64,000 bases of DNA, taken from the NCBI GenBank assembly GCA_947044365.1, contig OX345636.1, positions 15,115,115 to 15,179,114 on the forward strand, given 5' to 3'. The stretch comes from Petrosia ficiformis (lineage: Eukaryota; Porifera; Demospongiae; Haplosclerida; Petrosiidae). Position 1 is the first letter of the stretch. The number at the start of each line of letters is the position of its first letter. This document shows, piece after piece, positions 59,601 through 64,000 of the stretch. The notes under the pieces are model-generated. The model saw only the letters and a list, made by a program, of their open reading frames with translations, was not told the DNA's origin and searched no databases. Made by a program: the position numbers and the translations under genes.

Positions 59601-59882
59601 GATAGAGTCCTCTTGAGTGGCTGTAGACACACGAGAAGAGTCCAAATGGTTGGCCGATTGAGAGGTGGTATTCGTCTGTAGATCTACTACATTCTCACAA
59701 CGACCCACTCGAGAGGGTAGACAATTTCGGCATTTCTCGTTTTTCATAATGCAAGAACACCTCACACACTTCCCTGTATTACAGCAGAGGCAACAGCGAG
59801 TTGAAACAACACATTCTTGAGAGTTCTTATCCAAATACTCGAAGCCGTCCTTCTTAGCTTTCTTAGTCGCCATTTTACTTTA
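56613..59882 (-). mobile_element. LINE-like retroelement insertion
   Basis: This is the unit between the 107-bp direct repeats. On the minus strand it has a 9-base 5' leader, one long ORF, a 3' UTR of a few hundred bases and an (AAT)n-type tail (about 56,625-56,760). The right and left boundaries are set by the repeats, but the exact 3' end is blurred by the microsatellite. No LTRs are seen. Confidence 0.75.
56967..59873 (-). CDS. Reverse transcriptase of LINE-like element, intact 968-aa ORF
   Basis: An uninterrupted ORF. The N-terminus (about 21-60) is a Cys-rich, probably zinc-binding motif (CCLCCNTGKCVRCSC...CRNC). The RT core spans about 340-560, with motif A LFVDATNAFNSLNR (catalytic Asp near 414), motif B EGTTQGNPLGMAMYA, catalytic motif C WYADD at 496-500, and a D region GPKFGYFPNSKKTHLVV. 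Near the C-terminus a CCHC finger (CTCGQPFSVEHTLSC, 797-811) precedes RLDIAANGVWGG...YFDVRMFNP (865-890), which resembles a PD-(D/E)XK restriction-like nuclease core. No apurinic-type endonuclease domain is present. The arrangement suggests a LINE with a restriction-like endonuclease, but the clade is not assigned. The intact frame and identical flanking repeats indicate a young insertion. Confidence 0.88.
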   Translation of the reverse strand: MATKKAKKDGFEYLDKNSQECVVSTRCCLCCNTGKCVRCSCIMKNEKCRNCLPSRVGRCENVVDLQTNTTSQSANHLDSSRVSTATQEDSITTLSSLQHSPQQVVDGGHGHFDATTHELTQNLPSFCHAHSPPDNDYRLVIKSAYDQVVHWKSNLFPLPMGNVAAQFVMKLAKFFDIYALESAQEDSAIMSAMLFPSLILQRPHYKSKPREHIDCLERQLPLWGTADGIRELLKEGNCIQRHLPLNQHNTRKNTRKNNRSRRFTQFMTKGKVKDAIRCLSTTGGGGVLNLSDVITEGSDKGWCTCYGKNSVTLCRSLASFGCRICSNYVDPSCLSAFNPCRLIPLDKLPGVRPIGVVEVCRRIIGKAVMKIVKLDVMESVAGRPFCAGLNGGCEAAVHCMSTVFEINEASLFVDATNAFNSLNRATTLINLPNICPALAPILINTYRDPVSLFVNGETLTSKEGTTQGNPLGMAMYAIGIQPLIKHLESYNTQQIWYADDSTAGGNLENLRAWWDELCRLGPKFGYFPNSKKTHLVVKPSSLPRSEMVFADTKIKIVSDGVQYLGGAISSESFIRDTIFQKVQLWSEEVINLVEVAESEPHAAFAAFTHDISASWNHFSRVTDITSLATETNPFQQLETLIRDKLVPVLTGTKHLNDATRNLLSLPFRLGGLNLINPALYLPSLYQISQHICSPLIDHYFSDFKSFDPIGVSAKQQEIKSTITSERLLTLANFATDLNAQLDPMSQHSLNLSMEKGASNWLSALPLKSHSFHLHKSAFRDAIHLRYGWTILDSPSTCTCGQPFSVEHTLSCPKGGFPSICHNKIRDITASLLSEVCSNVEIEPHLQPLTGEQLALQTANREPNARLDIAANGVWGGRFEKTYFDVRMFNPFAKTNMETSLIKTYRRQENDKRRLYEQRIIDIEHSSFVPLIFSATGGMSKITYSFYRHLAEKLSEKNTTSLFPLQWVS

Positions 59883-59989
59883 TCAAAGGAAAAGTTATAA
59901 ATGTCTACATACAACTTGATACAAGTGCTTCAAAATATCATTCATGTTCGCCTTGACCTCATCAGTCACACCCTTGGCATGGAGTATGT
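59883..59989. repeat. 107-bp direct repeat, right copy
   Basis: Identical to 56,506-56,612. It begins 9 bases beyond the reverse transcriptase start codon, so the element has almost no 5' UTR. It continues directly into AATCTATTATTATT without the extra bases of the left copy. Confidence 0.92.
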
Positions 59990-61098
59990 AATCTATTATT
60001 ATTATTATTATTATTATTGTTGTTATTATTGTTATTTTGTTTTTATAGGCATATTTTTAGTGATAGTCTTTTTGATAATCTCAGATGCATTTCAAGTTAG
60101 TCTTCAATTGGTAAGTAACTAAATTAACTAACACGATTCCAAGAAGTGTTTGTAAACTTTGTGTATATTCAGTTCATTTTGTTGAATGACTAATTACTTA
60201 AAATGAATGTTATTAGTCAGAGGGAGCAGTCATGTGTTGTATATGTTTGCTGACAATGTCAACAATGAATTTGCTTATGAGTTATGGTTTTCAATTACAC
60301 ATGTTAGCCATGTTCTTTATACATTTTGTCTTTCCTAGATTATTTGCAGCTGTATAATAATGGTAATAAGTTATTATACAATTGCTAATTGGTAATTATC
60401 TTGCGTTCCAAACATTGCTTTTGAATAGCACAAGTACAGAACATTGGTTACCATGATATGTGACCATAGATCCAAAAATCAGTCATTTGGCAAATAATAA
60501 TAATTCGTCAAATGCTTATATTTAAATGCTTGTCAGCCTTTTTGCACAGGAAACTACCTGAATTTGTAACTAGGTGGAGCAAAAGTTGCTCTTCCTGGAC
60601 ACCAAAGGTAGTTGGCTACCTGTACAAAATGGCTGAATAATGAGCATTTGAATTAAGTGTTCGACAAAACCATTATTTACCAAATAACTGATTTTCACAT
60701 CCACGGTCATATATGTATTGTAAGCTTCAATCTATGTACTGAAGAGTTTGTAACAACAATAAATAAATTACATAAATTAATAGATCTGTAATAAACTAGC
60801 TTGTCAGAGAATACAGTTGTACTCCCTACGTAGAGACGCATCCTCCCACCTAAAATGGCCACAACTAGAACATCATTCCATCATAAAATTTGTAATGAAA
60901 ATTGATTAGCCCCACCCTTTATGAAACATTAATGTTCTGTACTTGCTGTCTAATTTTATTCACAAAAAATTTCACATAAGGAATTTTACTTGGGTAGTGC
61001 TGGGGAGTCATTCAAGCGGCTGTTGAAAAGGTAATACACTCTCCCATCATACACACCTGTACAATAGTATTATCACAGGTACCTAAACTGTAATAGAA
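59990..61098. other. Non-coding DNA
   Basis: No supported gene. A weak exon-like stretch at about 60,045-60,112 (TTTTTATAG acceptor, hydrophobic IFLVIVFLIISDAFQVSLQL, then GTAAGT) could follow the 107-bp exon-like repeat, but the frames could not be reconciled. Confidence 0.4.
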
Positions 61099-61400
61099 GT
61101 GTGTGGATGCTCCTCATGGCTTTGCAGCTCATAAGCTCCTTGGACCAAGTAGTTGTCCTAAAGTCTGTGGATATTCCTCATGGCTTTGCAGCTCATAAGC
61201 TTCTTGGACCAAGTAGTTGTCCTAAAGTCTGTGGATGCTCCTCATGGCTTTGCAGCTCATAAGTTCCTTGGACCAAGTAGTTGTTCTAAAGTCTGTGGAT
61301 ATTCTTCATGGCTTTGCAGCTCATAAGCTTCTTGGATCAAGTAGTTGTCCTGAAGTCTGTGGATATTCCTCATGGCTTTGCAGCTCATAAGCTCCTTAAA
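61099..61400. repeat. 64-bp tandem repeat, about 4.7 units
   Basis: GTCTGTGGAT recurs at 61,163, 61,227, 61,291 and 61,355, exactly 64 bp apart, with TTTGCAGCTCATAAG in each unit. A partial first unit begins near 61,099. Confidence 0.95.
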
Positions 61401-61661
61401 AAGTATAAGTACTTATACAGCTGAATGAATACTATTAGTACTCACTATGACTACTGTGTTCTTTAATATGTATCACATATTTTTGTATCACTATGAATAC
61501 ATACATACATATCTATATTTTACATACATACATGCACATATGTATTTATTCATAGTATGTGAAAACATACTAATGTGTATGATGTGTATGTATGCATTTT
61601 TGACTACTGTGTTCTATATTTTGTATCACATATTTTTGTATCACGATGAATTCATACCTAC

Positions 61662-61885
61662 CAGAGTTTTTGATGAGTTTTGAAGCATGGGCCAAATTGG
61701 CTCAGCAATGGTTAGTGTGTGCACCTTTGGGAATACATCTTGAGCCAATTAACAAAGCGTTAATGCTGTTAGTGACAATATAATCATAATTAATTGTGCC
61801 GCTGGCCCAATGAAAGAACTATGCAGGGCCAAATAAAAAGCTCTTTGTGCCAATGGTGTGCCATATAAGCTTATCAAAAACACTG
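61662..61885 (+). mobile_element. hAT-like MITE (CAGAGTTTTTG family), copy 2
   Basis: The ends are CAGAGTTTTTGATGA and TTATCAAAAACACTG, flanked by ATACCTAC / ATACATAC, an 8-bp duplication with one mismatch. The interior matches the nested copy at 9,097-9,309. A CATA microsatellite adjoins its right side. Confidence 0.9.
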
Positions 61886-61904
61886 ATACATACACATCAA
61901 TATT

Positions 61905-61936
<32 letters not shown>

Positions 61937-63368
61937 CATACATACATACATACATTGTATCACATATTTTTGTATCACTATGAATACATACACACATATC
62001 TATATTTTACATACATACATACATGCACATATGTATTTATTCATAGTATGTAAAAACATACTAATGTGTATGATGTGTATGATGTGTATGTATGTATTTA
62101 TGACTACTGTGTTCTATATTTTGTATCACATATTTTAACATAATAATTTTAACAATTTTTACATTAGTCGCAAAAATTGTTAAGCAATTAGAAGTAGACT
62201 TAAGATACATGTACATGTAGTTGCATGCCTTTGGTAATATCATATTTTGTATTTATGAATATACAATATATTATACATGTACATGTACATGTGTATGTAC
62301 ATATACATGTGTATATAAAGCCAGGTACTATATATGGTACAGTACTTAGTTAATTGAGCCATTATGTCCATTAAGTATACATTATAACACACCTACAAGT
62401 GCTATCTCAGATTTATAGTCACCAAGCATGAGGGTGTATGCCCGACGGCAAGGTGATTATAAATCTGATATAGCATGAGTACTGTAGGTGTGTTATAATT
62501 AATATATTTCCTAAAATACACAACCTTTGTTGATGTCTGTTGCTTCTCCTACCTTTTTGTCTGCACTTTGGAAAAGATAAGTGTTGTTTTCTTGTAGTCT
62601 ATTTTGACGGCAGGTTTTATATCTGACTACAGGGTGCTATATCTGATTTATAAATCTGTGGTTTACTTTGATGTTTCACCATATCAGCATATATTAATAT
62701 AATTATGTGTACAATATACTTGACCTTTCAAGTGAGTGAACATGTTTGTATGTATATTTGCATGTGTGTGTAGTACACTGTGTAGTATAGTACAATATTA
62801 ATTTTGACATTATCAAGTGTATGTGTATCAGTACAATACAATACAGTACTTGACCTTTCAAGTGCATGTGTATCTATTTACATGTATACTGTATATTATA
62901 GTATAGTACAGAGCTTGTAAGGTTGTATGTATAAACATGTATGATGTACACACACTAACAGTACTATACTTGAATTATTATATATATATACATGTAGAGT
63001 TATCTTGAATGGGAGTGTATTTAGTAAGAGAATTTCCCCTGTATGAAACCTGTATATGTATATACACAATGTACTTGTATTTGTATTACACTGTATAGCA
63101 CATACATGTACATTACACAGTGAGATCACAAGTGTGTGTGTAAATGTGATTGGTCCAACCCAAATTTGCTTTTTGGAGTTTAGAATTGGGTCACCACATA
63201 TGTTTATAATAGGGGTGCAGGGACTTTCCCCTCCCTTTGCTGGAGTTTTGCCACTTCTTGTAATTAGTTTGCCAATATACACACTATAATAACCCTGTAT
63301 GTCACCCCACCCCAAAGCCTTTCAAATTCTCATTTTGCACCCCATCAAAGAATGTTTTAAATGAAAGC
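61886..63368. repeat. Fragment of the segmental unit's left edge (third copy)
   Basis: Within this stretch, 62,190-62,330, 62,750-62,790, 63,001-63,055 (GAATGGGAGTGTATTTAGT, then AATTTCCCCTGTATGAAACC) and 63,118-63,195 (GAGATCACAAGTGTGTGTG, then TTTGCTTTTTGGAGTTTAG) match, in order, sequences that precede the two NLR blocks (about 160-1,290 and 33,740-34,390). No gene lies here. Confidence 0.7.
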
Positions 63369-63591
63369 CAGTGTTTTTGATAAGCTGATATGGCATACCA
63401 TTGGCCCAAAGAGCTTCTTATTTGGCACTGTACAGTTCTCTCTTTGGGTCAGTGGCACAGTTCATTAAGATTATATTGTCACTAACAGCATTAACTCTTA
63501 GTTAATGGGCTCAAGATGTATTCTCAATGGCGCACACACTAAACATTTTTGAGCCATTGTGGCCATGCTTCAATACTTAACAAAAACTCTG
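63369..63591 (-). mobile_element. hAT-like MITE (CAGAGTTTTTG family), copy 3, inverted
   Basis: It reads CAGTGTTTTTGATAAGC at the left and ends AACAAAAACTCTG. The flanks ATGAAAGC / ACGAAAGC are an 8-bp duplication with one mismatch. The interior is the inverse of copies 1 and 2. Confidence 0.9.
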
Positions 63592-64000
63592 ACGAAAGCC
63601 AATAATTATACATATACATGTGTATAACTTATGCATGTATAATATTTATATACACTGTATTTATAGTATACATGTACTTATCATGATGTTCAGTACATAT
63701 AATTAGACCATCATAATGTATTATAAATTATTAATGATCAAATGATCTACATGTATGCCCAATCACATTTCCCCAAAAAATAGTGATGTCACTGTACTTT
63801 ATTAGAAAATTACTACATGTACACACACAAGTATTCTATAAGCAACACTTTATTATTATTAATACAATACCTGATATTATGTACTTCAAATGTACAATAT
63901 ACACAGTATTACATCTTAGTACTACGTTATCACGCACAAATATAAGGGAATTCACACATTACTATGATTACAATACAAAGTATTACTATAGTACCACTTA
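63592..64000. other. AT-rich DNA at window end, no gene seen
   Basis: Short AT-rich stretch with TACATGTA motifs and no supported frame. It may belong to a third NLR unit continuing beyond the edge. Confidence 0.4.

Noticed and set aside
63205..63345. Inverted GGGGTGCA / TGCACCCC motifs as a MITE
   Set aside because: The inverted match is only about 8 bp and the flanks show no target duplication.

Overview
This is eukaryotic, AT-rich, intron-containing, repeat-dense DNA. It is very probably from a demosponge; Amphimedon queenslandica is my best guess. The guess rests on the NLR-type innate-immune genes with CARD and Death-type exons, on compact introns, and on the palindrome TACATGTACATGTA scattered through the non-coding DNA. 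The species is inferred from memory, not proven.

The backbone is a tandem pair of NLR (NACHT-LRR) genes, both on the minus strand. NLR-A runs from about 14.7 kb down to 4.13 kb. Its exons are: a short exon with a hydrophobic segment ending in a perfect 2A-like motif (DVEKNPGP); a Death-type domain; a 30-bp linker exon; a second Death domain; and one large NACHT-LRR exon. NLR-B runs from about 45.17 kb down to 37.04 kb. It has a CARD exon and a NACHT-LRR exon that is nearly identical in its core to that of NLR-A, but with a one-base frameshift near its C-terminus. Every coding intron I could place in these genes is phase 1, so N-terminal modules can be swapped without breaking frame. The NACHT-LRR exons and their 3' flanks form a direct segmental duplication (about 0.64-8.41 kb and 33.74-40.91 kb). 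Sequence matching the left edge of that unit reappears at 62.2-63.2 kb, which suggests a third unit beyond the right edge.

The rest is mostly mobile DNA. There is a decayed piggyBac transposase (22.6-24.2 kb), a decayed pogo/Tigger-type transposase with a C-terminal PHD-like finger (25.0-26.8 kb), and an intact 968-aa LINE-like reverse transcriptase (57.0-59.9 kb) flanked by identical 107-bp direct repeats. Non-autonomous DNA transposons (MITEs) fall into several families whose ends and target-site duplications can be read directly. They comprise three piggyBac-type elements in TTAA sites and eight hAT-like elements with 8-bp duplications. One hAT-like element is nested inside a piggyBac-type element, and a sibling copy preserves the empty site.

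Tandem arrays are common: 12, 50, 62, 64, 83, 102, about 108 and 150 bp units, plus a 985-bp element with inverted ends duplicated in tandem. A few isolated exon-like segments and one decayed multi-exon gene (50.7-52.5 kb, plus strand) remain unassigned. The long stretches between these features contain no open frame that I can support.
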